A DNA stretch of 62,106 nt. Source: Nocardioides sp. Root140. GTDB taxonomy: Bacteria > Actinomycetota > Actinomycetes > Propionibacteriales > Nocardioidaceae. The notes beneath the pieces were generated by a model that saw only the letters and a program-made list of their open reading frames with translations, ran no database searches and was not told the DNA's origin. Made by a program: the position numbers and the translations under genes. Positions 41,223 through 50,325 of this stretch are shown here, in pieces (position 1 is the stretch's first letter; each line of letters begins with the position of its first letter). Where the stretch lies: contig NZ_LMFI01000013.1 of the NCBI RefSeq assembly GCF_001426745.1, positions 53,876 through 115,981 on the forward strand. Reading direction: 5' to 3'.

Positions 41223-42389
41223 TCACATCAGGCTGTCCTCGACGACGAAGCCGAACTCGTTGCGGCCGTACATCGCCAGCGCCCGCTCCACGTCGTTGGC
41301 CACGTGCACGCTGCCGGCATGGGCGTCGCGCCAGGACCGCTCGATCGGGTTGCCCCGCTTCAAGGAGTTGCCGCCCGCGGTCTTGAACAGGATGTCGATG
41401 GCCTCGAGCACCCGCTCGGTGCCACGCACCTGGTCGCGACGGGTCCGCAGCCGCAGCTCGTCCGGAAGCTCCTCGCCCTGCACCACATGGTCGTAGAGCT
41501 CGGCGATGTTGCGGTCCATCTGCAGGGTCGCGGCGTCGATCTCGGAGGCGGCCCGCGCCACTGCCACGTGCGCGAACTCGTCCTCCGCGTAGCGACCGCC
41601 GCCCAGGCTGAGCCGGGTCCGGTTGCGCATCGCGGAGATGTAGGCCGAGTAGCAGCCGCCCACCGCACCGATGATGGGTGCGGTGATGGTCGAGGTGAAG
41701 ATCGAGGCGAACGGCATGCGATAGAGCGGGCCGGTGTTGACTGCCTGTCCGGGGCCGCGCAGCCGGGCCTGGTCGAAGTTGCGGATCGTGCGGTGGGCGG
41801 GCACGAAGACCTTGTCCACGAGGATGTCGTTGCTCGCCGTACCCCGCAGCCCGATCACGTCCCAGACCTCCTCGATCCGGTAGTCCGGTCGCGGCAGCAG
41901 CAGGGTGATCACGTCGACCGGCTTGCCGGCGCTGCCGGTCAGCAGGGCGCCGACCAGCACCCACGACGCGTGCCCGCACCCGGAGGAGAAGCTCCAGCGC
42001 CCGCTCAGCTCGTAGCCACCGTCGACCTGCCTGAGCCGCCCGACAGGGGCGTACGCCGACGACACCAGCGTGTCCGGGTCCTCGCCCCAGACCTCCTCCT
42101 GTGCCCGGGCGTCGAACAGCGCGAGCTGCCAGGGGTGGACGCCGAGCACGGACGTGACCCATCCGGTGGAGCCGCAGGCACCGGAGACGGCCCGGACCAC
42201 CTCGTAGAAGTCGACCGGGTTGCCCTCCATCCCGCCGAACTTCTCGGGCTGGAGCATCCGGAAGACCCCCGCGGCCTTGAGCTCGGCGATCGTCTCGGGT
42301 GGCACAGCACCGTCGGTGTCGGTGGCGGTGGCGCGCTCGGCGATCTTCGCGAGCAGCGGGCGCACCTTCTCCAGAACCTCGTTGGGCAT
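41223..42389 (-). CDS. HsaA-like flavin-dependent monooxygenase, paralogue 1
   Basis: A 388-residue protein of the acyl-CoA-dehydrogenase-fold group D monooxygenases (HsaA, HpaB2-type): MLQPEKFGGMEGNP, SGACGSTGWVTSVLGVHPWQLA, ELSGRWSFSSGCGHASW and, near the end, KTAGGNSLKRGNPIERSWRDAHAGS, each quoted in part. HsaA hydroxylates the phenolic A-ring after ring B opening, using reduced flavin from HsaB. Three paralogues exist here and I cannot say which is the 3-HSA hydroxylase. GGAG precedes the ATG. It is divergent from kshA with site c between. Confidence 0.8.
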   Translation of the reverse strand: MPNEVLEKVRPLLAKIAERATATDTDGAVPPETIAELKAAGVFRMLQPEKFGGMEGNPVDFYEVVRAVSGACGSTGWVTSVLGVHPWQLALFDARAQEEVWGEDPDTLVSSAYAPVGRLRQVDGGYELSGRWSFSSGCGHASWVLVGALLTGSAGKPVDVITLLLPRPDYRIEEVWDVIGLRGTASNDILVDKVFVPAHRTIRNFDQARLRGPGQAVNTGPLYRMPFASIFTSTITAPIIGAVGGCYSAYISAMRNRTRLSLGGGRYAEDEFAHVAVARAASEIDAATLQMDRNIAELYDHVVQGEELPDELRLRTRRDQVRGTERVLEAIDILFKTAGGNSLKRGNPIERSWRDAHAGSVHVANDVERALAMYGRNEFGFVVEDSLM

Positions 42390-42463
42390 GGTCTCTCCGT
42401 TTCTTGCGGCCGTGCGGCGACCCCAGCGATCGTGCGACCCGGCTCACCCCCACATGGCCCGTG

Positions 42464-42478
42464 TCCCGGACAGTGGGA
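42464..42478. promoter_or_regulatory. Candidate IclR operator, site c (kshA / HsaA-like)
   Basis: TCCCGGACAGTGGGA, both palindrome arms intact. Located 74 bases before the HsaA-like start (minus) and 72 before the kshA start (plus), so a single site can govern both. Confidence 0.65.
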
Positions 42479-42550
42479 CCCCCGCGCCGAGGGGCACGGC
42501 CGCGACCGAGCCTCGGGAGGACACCGACTGACGAAAGAGGGCGCGAGACG

Positions 42551-43779
42551 ATGACTGTTGAAGCTGACGAGGTCCGGGCGATCGAGGCCGCCGAGGTCGA
42601 GACGCGGTTCGCGCGTGGCTGGCACTGCCTGGGCCTGGCGCGGGACTTCCGTGACGGGCAGCCGCACTCGATCACCGCATTCGGCACCAAGCTCGTGGTC
42701 TTCACCGGCGAGGACGGCACGGTCAACGTGCTCGACGCCTACTGCCGCCACATGGGCGGCGACCTGTCCCAGGGCACCGTCAAGGGCAACGAGATCGCCT
42801 GCCCCTTCCACGACTGGCGCTGGGGCGGTGACGGCCGCTGCAAGAACATCCCCTACGCCCGACGCGTCCCGCTGCGGGCCCGCACCGCGGCCTGGCCGAC
42901 CCTCGAGCAGGACGGCATGCTCTTCGTAAGAACATCCCCTACGCCCGACGCGTCCCGCTGCGGGCCCGCACCGCGGCCTGGCCGACCCTCGAGCAGGACG
43001 GCATGCTCTTCGTCTGGAACGACCCCGAGGGCAACCCTCCCATCGAGGAGCAGGCGCCGCCCCGGATCGAGGGAGCACTCGAGGACGGGTGGACCGACTG
43101 GGTCTGGTACGAGACGCCCGTGCACACCAACGTGCGCGAGGTGATCGACAACAACGTCGACATGGCGCACTTCTTCTACGTGCACAAGTCGTTCCCGACG
43201 TACTTCAAGAACATCTTCGAGGGGCACGTCGCCGCACAGCACATGAACGGCCTGGCCCGCGAGGACGCGCGCGTCCCCACCGCGGACGACTCACCCCAGA
43301 TGCGGGGGAACACGTCGGTGGCCGCCTACTACGGCCCGTCCTTCATGATCGACGAGCTGACCTACCACTTCGACGACATGGACCTGAAGACCACGCTGAT
43401 CAACTGCCACTACCCGGTCGACGAGAACTCGTTCGTGCTGCAGTACGGGATCATCGTGCAGGTGCCCGAGGGACTGGACAACGAGGCCGCCCTCACCATC
43501 GCGCGGGAGCAGGCCGGGTTCGTCAAGGCCGGTTTCGAGCAGGACGTGGAGATCTGGAAGAACAAGACCCGGATCGACAACCCGCTGCTCTGCGAGGAGG
43601 ACGGCCCGGTCTACCAGCTGCGCCGTTGGTACCAGCAGTTCTACACCGACGTCGCCGACATCGCCCCCGAGATGGTCGAGCGGTTCGAGTTCGAGATCGA
43701 CACCACGAAGCCGGTGGAGATGTGGCGTCGGGAGGTCGAGGAGAACCTCGCACTGGAGGGCGCGGGTTCGCCCGGCTGA
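42551..43779 (+). pseudogene. kshA: KshA, 3-ketosteroid 9alpha-hydroxylase oxygenase, frameshifted by an 86-bp duplication
   Basis: The Rieske centre is intact (Cys65, His67 in YCRHMG; Cys84, His87 in CPFHDW), as is the catalytic iron site DMAHFFYVH with a later Asp in FEQDVEIWK. KshA with KshB hydroxylates C9, which together with delta1-dehydrogenation opens ring B. The frame breaks near residue 126 because 86 bp are repeated (42842-42927 and 42928-43013). Without one copy the gene encodes 380 residues, a normal KshA. The repeat equals the far end of the window, so an assembly fault is more likely than a dead gene. The ATG at 42551 is preceded by GAAAGAGG. Confidence 0.9.
42842..43013. repeat. 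86-bp perfect tandem duplication inside kshA
   Basis: Bases 42842-42927 recur exactly at 42928-43013. The sequence from 42929 to 43034 (106 bp) is also identical to 62001-62106 reversed, in the second kshA gene, and the window stops within one base of the repeat boundary. Confidence 0.95.
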
Positions 43780-43790
43780 CCGCTCGCCGT

Positions 43791-44696
43791 TCACGGTCCC
43801 GTCGGATCCTCCGGCGGGACCAACGCCTCGAACACCCCGAGGCCCGCGACCGCCTCGAGTTGCTCGAGGTAGTGCTGCACGGACCGGTGGACCGGCCGGA
43901 AGGGAACCATCGTCACGCCGGCCGCCGCGGCCGCGTGGAGTGCCTCCTCCACCCGATCGGGATCAGTGAGCGGGTCGAGCGCCCCATGGACGCCTGAGAC
44001 GACCTCGAAGCCGGCCGGTCGTTCGGGGTGTTCGGCGAGCATGGTGCGCAGTGTCTGGAGATCCGGTGCGCCGGGGAGCCAACCGTCCGCCAGTGTGACG
44101 GCGCGGCGAAGTGCCCGTCGGGAGTGCCCACCGACCCAGAGCGGCACTCGCTCCTGCACCGCGCACGGGTCGACCACCAGCCCCGCGAAGTCGTAGAACT
44201 CACCGTGGTACTCGGGCTCCACCTGGGAGAGTGCCGCCCGCAGCGCCCGGATCGCGTCGTCCGCACGAGGACCGCGATCTTCGAACGCGGCCCCCAGGGT
44301 CCGGAACTCCTCCTCCGCCGTTCCGACGCCCAGCCCGAGGTTGACCCGGCCTGAGCTCATCCGGTCCAGCGTGCCGTATCTCTTCGCGATGGCCAGCGGG
44401 TGGTGGTAGCCGAGCACCAGGACGTTGGTGAGCAGCCGGATGCTCTTGGTGCGGGCAGCCAGCCAGGACAGCGTCGCCAGCGGGTCCCAGTAGCGCGTGC
44501 CACGGCCTTGTGGCAACTGTGGTGAGTGGATGCCACGGGGCATCGCGATGTGCTCGCTGCAGGTGAGGAAGTGGAAGCCCAGTCGGTCGGCGTGCTCGGC
44601 GACGAGGGTGATCTCGGCGATCCCCGCGGTGTCCTCCCACTCCGCGGTCAGGCCGGGGACCTTGACCACCACCGGCGTGGACACGCCCAGTCTCAT
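43791..44696 (-). CDS. LLM-class (F420-dependent-type) oxidoreductase 1
   Basis: A 301-residue luciferase-like TIM barrel: HFLTCSEHIAMPRG, TKSIRLLTNVLVLGYHHPL, LDRMSSGRVNLGLGVGTAEEEF (part) and PLWVGGHSRRALRRAVTLADGW (part) are all typical of F420-dependent LLM enzymes. The reaction is unknown; family members oxidise alcohols or reduce C=C bonds. It overlaps the preceding flavoprotein gene by 4 bases and probably serves the same substrate. It is convergent with kshA. Confidence 0.85.
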   Translation of the reverse strand: MRLGVSTPVVVKVPGLTAEWEDTAGIAEITLVAEHADRLGFHFLTCSEHIAMPRGIHSPQLPQGRGTRYWDPLATLSWLAARTKSIRLLTNVLVLGYHHPLAIAKRYGTLDRMSSGRVNLGLGVGTAEEEFRTLGAAFEDRGPRADDAIRALRAALSQVEPEYHGEFYDFAGLVVDPCAVQERVPLWVGGHSRRALRRAVTLADGWLPGAPDLQTLRTMLAEHPERPAGFEVVSGVHGALDPLTDPDRVEEALHAAAAAGVTMVPFRPVHRSVQHYLEQLEAVAGLGVFEALVPPEDPTGP

Positions 44697-46210
44697 CCGG
44701 CGTCCTGCGCACCACTGTCACTGGTCGTGTTGCCGATTCCGACGGCAGCGGCGCGGCCGGCCCTGCGGCCGAAGAACGTGCCGTCGCCCAGCGACGTGCC
44801 GCTGATGTAGCCCTGGCCGAACATGCCCGCGCTGGCCCGCCCGGCCGCGTAGAGGCCCGGGATCTCGTTGCCGGACACGTCGAGGACGCGACCGTCGACC
44901 GTGGTGCGGAGTCCCCCGAGCGTGAAGCCCGCGACGCCCGTCGTTCCGCCGCCACCCTCGCTGCCCGAGTCGAAGCCCTTCCTGGGATCGATCGCCGCGA
45001 AGGGCGCCTTCAGGGAGCGCAGCCACCGCTTGTTCTTGTGGAACTGCGGGTCCTCGCCCCGTTCGGCCCAGTGGTTGTACGCCGCGACGGTGCTCTCCAA
45101 GGACCCCTCCGGCAGGCCGAGCTCCTCCTCCAGCTCGCCCAGGCGCTCACACACGTGCGAGGGCCGGACGTTCCAGAGGTCGCGCTCGGGGATGTCGTCG
45201 TAGCCCTCCTGGTCGATGATCACCCAGTAGGGGCCGGGCTGGTGACGCACCGCGGCAACGCTGGCCAGGCCGGGATAGACGTCCTCGTTGATGAATCTCT
45301 GACCGAGGCCGTTGACCAGCATCCCCCGCGCGATCATCGCCGGCAGGACCTGGGCGGCGATCTGCGTCACCGACATGCGGCGTACGGCGGCTCCGATGGC
45401 GAGGCCCATCGAGATGCCGCTGCCGTCGTCCAGCCCGTCACTGACCTTGGCGTGACCGCTCAGCACCGGCGCGTGCTCGAAGAGCATCTCCTCGTTGTCG
45501 ACGAACCCGCCCGTGGTCACGATGACGGCCTTTCGGGCGCGGTAGGTGACCGTGGTGCCGTACTGCCGGGCGACCACGCCCACGACCCGGCCGTCGTCGT
45601 CGAGCACGAGGCGGGTCGCGACGGTGTCGACATGGGTCTCCACACCGGCCGCCTTCACCGCGGCCACCAGCTTCTCCATGATCAGCCAGCCACCGAAGGA
45701 CTCGGTCGCGGGCCGGTGGCCACGCGGCACGGCGTCGGCCAGCCGGTCGTAGGGCCAGGCGTTCTCGCCGAGCCACATCAGGCCGTCCTGGGTCGGGGGC
45801 ATCCAGCTCTGGCCGTCGTACAGGCCGGGGTTGAAGGTCAGCCCGAGGCCGCAGAACCAGTCGAAGTGCTCGCGGCTGCCGTCGCAGTAGAGGCGGATCT
45901 TCTCCTCGTCGGCGTCGGGCCCGAGGGCGGCCTTCAGGTAGGCGAACATGTTGTCGGGGCTGTCCCGGTAGCCGGAGGACTGCTGCAACGGGGTTCCTCC
46001 GCCGAGGTAGAGCTCCCCGCCGGACATCGCCGACGAGCCGCCCGGGCCGCCGGCACGTTCGATGACCAGGACGTCGGCTCCCGAGCCCGCCGCCTCGAGG
46101 GCCGCGGCGCCTCCCGCGCAACCGAAGCCGACCACCAGCACGTCGGTCTCGTGGTCGAAGGCCTCGATGTCGGAGGCGTGGGCGGGCGCGAAGGTCGGTT
46201 TGCTGCTCAT
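44693..46210 (-). CDS. 3-ketosteroid delta4-(5alpha)-dehydrogenase-like flavoprotein
   Basis: A 505-residue flavoprotein with FAD site VLVVGFGCAGGAAALEAAGS (near residues 24-43) and IVTTGGFVDNEEM. Near the C-terminus GQGYISGTSLGDG puts Tyr468 and Ser470 two apart; this matches the Tyr-x-Ser active-site pair known from the Rhodococcus delta4-(5alpha)-KSTD. Such enzymes introduce the 4,5 double bond into 5alpha-reduced 3-ketosteroids. The assignment rests on this motif and context. Its promoter must lie in the end of the MFS gene, where site d is found. The stop overlaps the LLM start. Confidence 0.75.
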   Translation of the reverse strand: MSSKPTFAPAHASDIEAFDHETDVLVVGFGCAGGAAALEAAGSGADVLVIERAGGPGGSSAMSGGELYLGGGTPLQQSSGYRDSPDNMFAYLKAALGPDADEEKIRLYCDGSREHFDWFCGLGLTFNPGLYDGQSWMPPTQDGLMWLGENAWPYDRLADAVPRGHRPATESFGGWLIMEKLVAAVKAAGVETHVDTVATRLVLDDDGRVVGVVARQYGTTVTYRARKAVIVTTGGFVDNEEMLFEHAPVLSGHAKVSDGLDDGSGISMGLAIGAAVRRMSVTQIAAQVLPAMIARGMLVNGLGQRFINEDVYPGLASVAAVRHQPGPYWVIIDQEGYDDIPERDLWNVRPSHVCERLGELEEELGLPEGSLESTVAAYNHWAERGEDPQFHKNKRWLRSLKAPFAAIDPRKGFDSGSEGGGGTTGVAGFTLGGLRTTVDGRVLDVSGNEIPGLYAAGRASAGMFGQGYISGTSLGDGTFFGRRAGRAAAVGIGNTTSDSGAQDAG

Positions 46211-46219
46211 GGCCGGAAG

Positions 46220-47407
46220 TTAGCCAGCGCACCTGCCCGACCCGGGCATGATCCCGATCAGCGGGATCGGGGCGGGCGAACGGCGCCCGAGCACGAACAG
46301 CGCGGCGAGGCCAGCGGCCCCTGCTGCGGCGGCGGCGACCGCGAACGGGACATGGGCGTTGTACGTCTCGCCCAGGTGCCCGGCCAGCCAGGGGGCGAGC
46401 GCGGGCCCGGCGTTGCGCATCAGGTTGTACGCCGCGGAGGTCGTCGCGTGGTCGCTGGACGAGGACGACATCACTGCCTCGGTCATCATCGTGTTGCAGA
46501 TCCCCAGGAGGAGGCCCGAGCACACCACCCCGGCAGCGAGGGCGGGCCCGCTGCCCGCGAGGAACGACATCACCGCGAGCAGGAGGGCGAAGCCGACCGT
46601 GGCACCCGCGAAGGTCGCCACGGTGCCGAAGCGCCGTTGCAGCGGCGGGCCGATCACGGTGGAGGAGAGCACCAGGGTCACGCCCCAGCCGCAGTAGACG
46701 AGGCCGACCACCTCGGGGCTCTGGGCCAGCGGGAACGGCGTGTAGGTGAACATCATCAGGAAGCCGGCGTTGTAGAGCAGTGCCGCGACCGAGAGGGTCA
46801 GCACGACCGGGTCCCGCAGGGCGCGAAACGTCGACGAGAACCTCGTGGGCGATCGTTCGTCCCGGTTCGGGGGCATCAGGACGACCAGGGACAGGGCGGC
46901 CACCAGCATCATCGACGAGGAGCCGAGGAAGGCGATCCGCCACGAGATCGCTCCCAGCAGTCCGCCCGCCAACGGCCCCGCCGCGATGCCGACCCCGACC
47001 GCGGCCTCGAAGAGCTTGACCGCCCGGCCGGAGCTTCCTCCAGCCTCCTCGAGCACGGCCACCAGCACGGTGGCCAGGAACAGCGCACTGCCCAGGCCCC
47101 ATCCGGCCCGCGACACGATGACCCAACCGATGTCCTGAGCCGTGGTGGCCACCAGGCCGCAGGCGACGTTGACCAGCAGCGCCGCGATCAGCGACCTGCG
47201 GATGCCCAGGCGGCTCGAGACCATGCCGGTGAACGGCATCGCCCCACCGCACGCGACCAGGTAGACCGACACCAGCAACAGCGTCTCCGACGGCGAGGCG
47301 GAGAGATCGACACTCATCGGGCGCAGGATCGGAACCACGAGGCCCATGCCGATCGTCGCCGCGACCAGGGCGAACAGTGCCGCCCACACCGATCGGGGCA
47401 GGGTCAT
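46220..47407 (-). CDS. MFS transporter (about 12 TM)
   Basis: A 395-residue major-facilitator protein: TM1 begins WAALFALVAATIGMGLVVPI, motif-A-like MVSSRLGIRRSLIAALL after TM2, and a charged mid-loop PPNRDERSPTRFSSTFRALRD (part) between two six-helix halves. A steroid or organic-acid substrate is suggested only by location. It lies 35 bases after an LLM gene start side and 9 bases before the flavoprotein start, within one minus-strand run. Confidence 0.85.
   Translation of the reverse strand: MTLPRSVWAALFALVAATIGMGLVVPILRPMSVDLSASPSETLLLVSVYLVACGGAMPFTGMVSSRLGIRRSLIAALLVNVACGLVATTAQDIGWVIVSRAGWGLGSALFLATVLVAVLEEAGGSSGRAVKLFEAAVGVGIAAGPLAGGLLGAISWRIAFLGSSSMMLVAALSLVVLMPPNRDERSPTRFSSTFRALRDPVVLTLSVAALLYNAGFLMMFTYTPFPLAQSPEVVGLVYCGWGVTLVLSSTVIGPPLQRRFGTVATFAGATVGFALLLAVMSFLAGSGPALAAGVVCSGLLLGICNTMMTEAVMSSSSSDHATTSAAYNLMRNAGPALAPWLAGHLGETYNAHVPFAVAAAAAGAAGLAALFVLGRRSPAPIPLIGIMPGSGRCAG
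46252..46266. promoter_or_regulatory. Candidate IclR operator, site d
   Basis: TCCCGATCAGCGGGA, the best match to the consensus, flanked by A and T that extend the symmetry to 17 bp. It lies in the 3' end of the MFS gene, 42 bases upstream of the flavoprotein start at 46210. Confidence 0.65.
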
Positions 47408-47442
47408 GTCAGGTCTCGGGTCACGGCGACGCGGAAGTCACG

Positions 47443-48315
47443 TCAGTACTTCCCGATGACCGTCTCGGCGAAGCGGCGCAGGGACTCGATCCGACCAGCT
47501 GTGGTCTGCTCCTCGCCGAACATCCGCCAGGGCGAGACACGGCAGATGGTCACCCCGGCCTCCTCGAGGTCGCGGTAGCCGGACACGTCGTGGACGTCGG
47601 TCGGCGACACGTCGATCTCGAAGGGCAGGTCGGCTCGGCCGTACTCCTCGCGCAGGACACCGAGTCGGGCGATGGCGACCTTCAGCTCGTCGGCGGGGAC
47701 GTTGACCGAGATCCAGCCGTCGCCGATCCGCGCCGCGCGCTTGAGGCCGGCCTCGCTGTGCCCGCCGACGTAGACCGGGACCGGCCTGTCGGGGGCCGGG
47801 CTGATCATCAGCCGGTCGAAGTCGTAGTGCTTGCCGTGGTGCTCGACCCACTCGGGACCGTTGCCGGCGCAGACCGACTTGATGATCGCGATCGCCTCGT
47901 CGGTCCGGGCGCCACGCGTGCGCATGTCGGTGCCGGTGAAGGTGAACTCCTCCGGGATCCACGAGAGGCCCACGCCGAGGGCGATCCGGTTGTCCGACAG
48001 GACCGCCATCGTGGCGACCTGCTTGGCGGTGAGCAACGGGTCGCGCAACGGCAGCTTGAGCACGTTGGTCGAGATGATCAGGCGTTCGGTCACCGCGGCC
48101 AGCGCCGACATCATCACGAACGGGTCGGGCATGGGGGTCTCGCCGCTCCACATCCGCTTGCCGTCCGCGGTGTAGGGGTAGTCGGCGGAGACCTTCTCCG
48201 GGTAGAAGACCGAGTCGGACAGGCCGACACCGTCGTACCCGAGCTCCTCCGCGGCGACGGCGACCTCGAGCAGCTCCTTCGGGCCCATCATCGCGCCCGA
48301 CAGCGCCCACTTCAT
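47443..48315 (-). CDS. LLM-class (F420-dependent-type) oxidoreductase 2
   Basis: A 290-residue LLM protein starting MKWALSGAMMGPKELLEVAV, with VTERLIISTNVLKLPLRDPL, NRIALGVGLSWIPEEF and PVYVGGHSEAGLKRAARIGDGW, each in part. Function within the 3alpha-HSD operon is unknown. The ATG shares its last base with the 3alpha-HSD stop. An in-frame GTG two codons earlier is possible. Confidence 0.85.
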   Translation of the reverse strand: MKWALSGAMMGPKELLEVAVAAEELGYDGVGLSDSVFYPEKVSADYPYTADGKRMWSGETPMPDPFVMMSALAAVTERLIISTNVLKLPLRDPLLTAKQVATMAVLSDNRIALGVGLSWIPEEFTFTGTDMRTRGARTDEAIAIIKSVCAGNGPEWVEHHGKHYDFDRLMISPAPDRPVPVYVGGHSEAGLKRAARIGDGWISVNVPADELKVAIARLGVLREEYGRADLPFEIDVSPTDVHDVSGYRDLEEAGVTICRVSPWRMFGEEQTTAGRIESLRRFAETVIGKY

Positions 48316-49091
48316 CAGAACGCCTCGGGGCCGCGGACCACTGCTTCGGCGCCGCCGTCCATGAAGAGGATCTGTGCGGTGGTGTGCGTGTTCTCCGGGC
48401 GGACCAGCCACACGAGCGCATCGGCGATCACCTCCGGGCCCATCCAGCCGCCCAGCTTCGAGGGCACGGCCTTCTTCATCATCTCGACACCCTGCTCGGA
48501 CGCGCGCAGGCCCTCGGTCATCGGCGTGACCACGACTCCCGGGCCCACTGCGTTCAGCGGGATGCCGGCGCCGGCCCAGTCCTCCGTGACGGCGGTACGA
48601 CGCAACCACCGGGTCAGCGCGTTCTTGGACGAGGCGTAGAGCAAGGAGCCCTTCCCGTCGGCGTGCAGCTTCTCCGCGAGTGCGACGGCGCGCTCCTCGT
48701 CGCCGTCGAGGCAGGCGTCGACCACCTCTTGGTCGGTCGGCTGCGTCGACGAGATCGACGAGGTCACCGACACTCGCGGCGCCTCCGCGCGGGCCAGTGC
48801 CGGTCGCAGTCCCTCGAGGAAGTCGACGACACCGAAGAAGTTGACCTTCACGTCCAGCGGGCTCAGCGACGACGTGCCGGCGCACGCGACCACGGCGTCA
48901 ACGACGCCACCGGTCTGCTCGAGCACGTCGGCGACCGCCTGCTCGCGGCCCTGACGGGTGGCCAGGTCCGCGACGACGTCGGCGTCGCGCAGGTCGACAC
49001 TGATCACGTGGTCACCCTGTGCCGTGAGCATGGCGGCGGTGGCCGCTCCGATTCCGGATGCGGCGCCGGTGACGACGACCTGACGAGTCAT
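48315..49091 (-). CDS. 3alpha-hydroxysteroid dehydrogenase (HsdA-type SDR)
   Basis: A 258-residue SDR that parallels the Comamonas testosteroni 3alpha-HSD/carbonyl reductase: TGAASGIGAAT (8-18), VISVDLRDADVVADLATRQG (part), Tyr152-x3-Lys156 in YASSKNALT (Tyr155/Lys159 in that enzyme) and the ending DGGAEAVVRGPEAF. It would oxidise 3alpha-hydroxy groups of bile acids or androsterone to the 3-ketone needed by KstD and Ksh. It is the first gene of a minus operon, with site e 69 bases upstream. Confidence 0.85.
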   Translation of the reverse strand: MTRQVVVTGAASGIGAATAAMLTAQGDHVISVDLRDADVVADLATRQGREQAVADVLEQTGGVVDAVVACAGTSSLSPLDVKVNFFGVVDFLEGLRPALARAEAPRVSVTSSISSTQPTDQEVVDACLDGDEERAVALAEKLHADGKGSLLYASSKNALTRWLRRTAVTEDWAGAGIPLNAVGPGVVVTPMTEGLRASEQGVEMMKKAVPSKLGGWMGPEVIADALVWLVRPENTHTTAQILFMDGGAEAVVRGPEAF

Positions 49092-49160
49092 GCGAGATCT
49101 CCCTGATGTCGTGGGTGGTCCGCTCAACCTAGGGAGCCGACCCTGCCGGCGTCGGCCGCA

Positions 49161-49175
49161 TCCCGGACAACGGGA
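49161..49175. promoter_or_regulatory. Candidate IclR operator, site e
   Basis: TCCCGGACAACGGGA, symmetric to 17 bp with flanking A/T. A degraded second copy TCCTTGCCAGCGGGA begins exactly 20 bases downstream at 49181. Both lie between the divergent 3alpha-HSD and DUF1214 genes. Confidence 0.65.
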
Positions 49176-49260
49176 TCCAGTCCTTGCCAGCGGGACGCCC
49201 CCGGCCTCGAGGCTTCGTACGTCGTACCGTCCGAGGAAATTGACTACTCCGAGGAGCGAC

Positions 49261-50325
49261 ATGGCCAACAAGGTGTGGGACGAGTTCTGCGACCAGCTGC
49301 GAGAGGCGGGGCAGGGGCTGATCGACGAAGCCGCCCCGCAGGATGCGCTCAACCAGGACGAGGGCGTCCGCTACCTGATCCGGCTGCTGCGCTACGCGTC
49401 CCTCAACGCGATCGAGAACTCCGACCCGATGTTCCCCGCGATCACCAATGCGCTCGATCCCAACCTCAAGTGCAAGATCGGCGCGGACAACCCGGACAAC
49501 ATCTACATGCGCGCCAACGTCTCGGGCAAGCACCGCTACCGGATCAGCGGCAGCCGCGGCACCGTGCCCCTGATGACGTTCGGATCGAAGGCCAACCGCT
49601 ACCACATCGACGGCACGATGGCCTCGACCGGCGAGATCTCCAACGACGAGATCCCCGTCGACGCCGACGGCAACTTCAGCTTCATCGCCAGTGCGGATCG
49701 CCCCGCGGAAGGAGCCTGGCTCCCCCTCGCCGAGGACACCACCAACCTGGTCGGTCGGCAGTCCTTCCAGGATCGCAGCACCGAGGTCGCGGCACAGGTC
49801 CGCATCGAGCTCATCGACGAGATCCCCCGCCCGACCCCGATCGACAGCGACGCCTTCGCCCGCCAGCTCAAGCTGACCACGGACTTCGTCAAGGGCACCT
49901 CGGCTACGTTTGCCCGGTGGACGAAGCTCTTCATGGAACGGCCCAACGAGCTTCCCGACTGGGGCCAGGAGCTGTTCCAAGGGGCCGGCGGCGACCCGAC
50001 CATCTTCTACCTGCACGGCTACTGGAAGCTCGCGCCCGACGAGGCCTGGGTGATCGAGACTGCGGTCCCGGACTGCGAGTACTGGAACTTCGTGCTGCAG
50101 AACTGGTGGATGGAGTCGCTGGACCACGACCGGATGAACACCTACATCAACAACCACACCGGCAAGCTCAACGACGACGGCACCCTGACGATCGTGGTCT
50201 CGGCCAAGGACCCGGGCTACGGCAACTGGATCTCCACCGCCTTCCACGAGGAGGGCACCGCCCTCATGCGCTGGGTGAAGGCTGACAACCACCCCCTGCC
50301 GACCTGCAAGGTCGTGAAGCTCTGA
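49261..50325 (+). CDS. DUF1214 domain protein
   Basis: A 354-residue protein with a C-terminal DUF1214-type domain (YWNFVLQNWWMESLDHD, GNWISTAFHEEGTALMRWVK). No signal peptide or membrane segment is visible, unlike many DUF1254/1214 proteins. No reaction is known for this family. GAGGAG precedes the ATG. Its placement, divergent from 3alpha-HSD and sharing an operator region, suggests a part in steroid catabolism. The stop is overlapped by the next gene. Confidence 0.75.
   Translation: MANKVWDEFCDQLREAGQGLIDEAAPQDALNQDEGVRYLIRLLRYASLNAIENSDPMFPAITNALDPNLKCKIGADNPDNIYMRANVSGKHRYRISGSRGTVPLMTFGSKANRYHIDGTMASTGEISNDEIPVDADGNFSFIASADRPAEGAWLPLAEDTTNLVGRQSFQDRSTEVAAQVRIELIDEIPRPTPIDSDAFARQLKLTTDFVKGTSATFARWTKLFMERPNELPDWGQELFQGAGGDPTIFYLHGYWKLAPDEAWVIETAVPDCEYWNFVLQNWWMESLDHDRMNTYINNHTGKLNDDGTLTIVVSAKDPGYGNWISTAFHEEGTALMRWVKADNHPLPTCKVVKL

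Noticed and set aside
42842..43013. Programmed ribosomal frameshift in kshA
   Set aside because: The frame change is fully explained by the exact 86-bp duplication; there is no slippery sequence or structure needed.
45038..47578. An 846-codon plus-strand open frame
   Set aside because: Mirror frame of the delta4-KstD-like and MFS genes; low-complexity His/Arg/Gly composition and no start signal.
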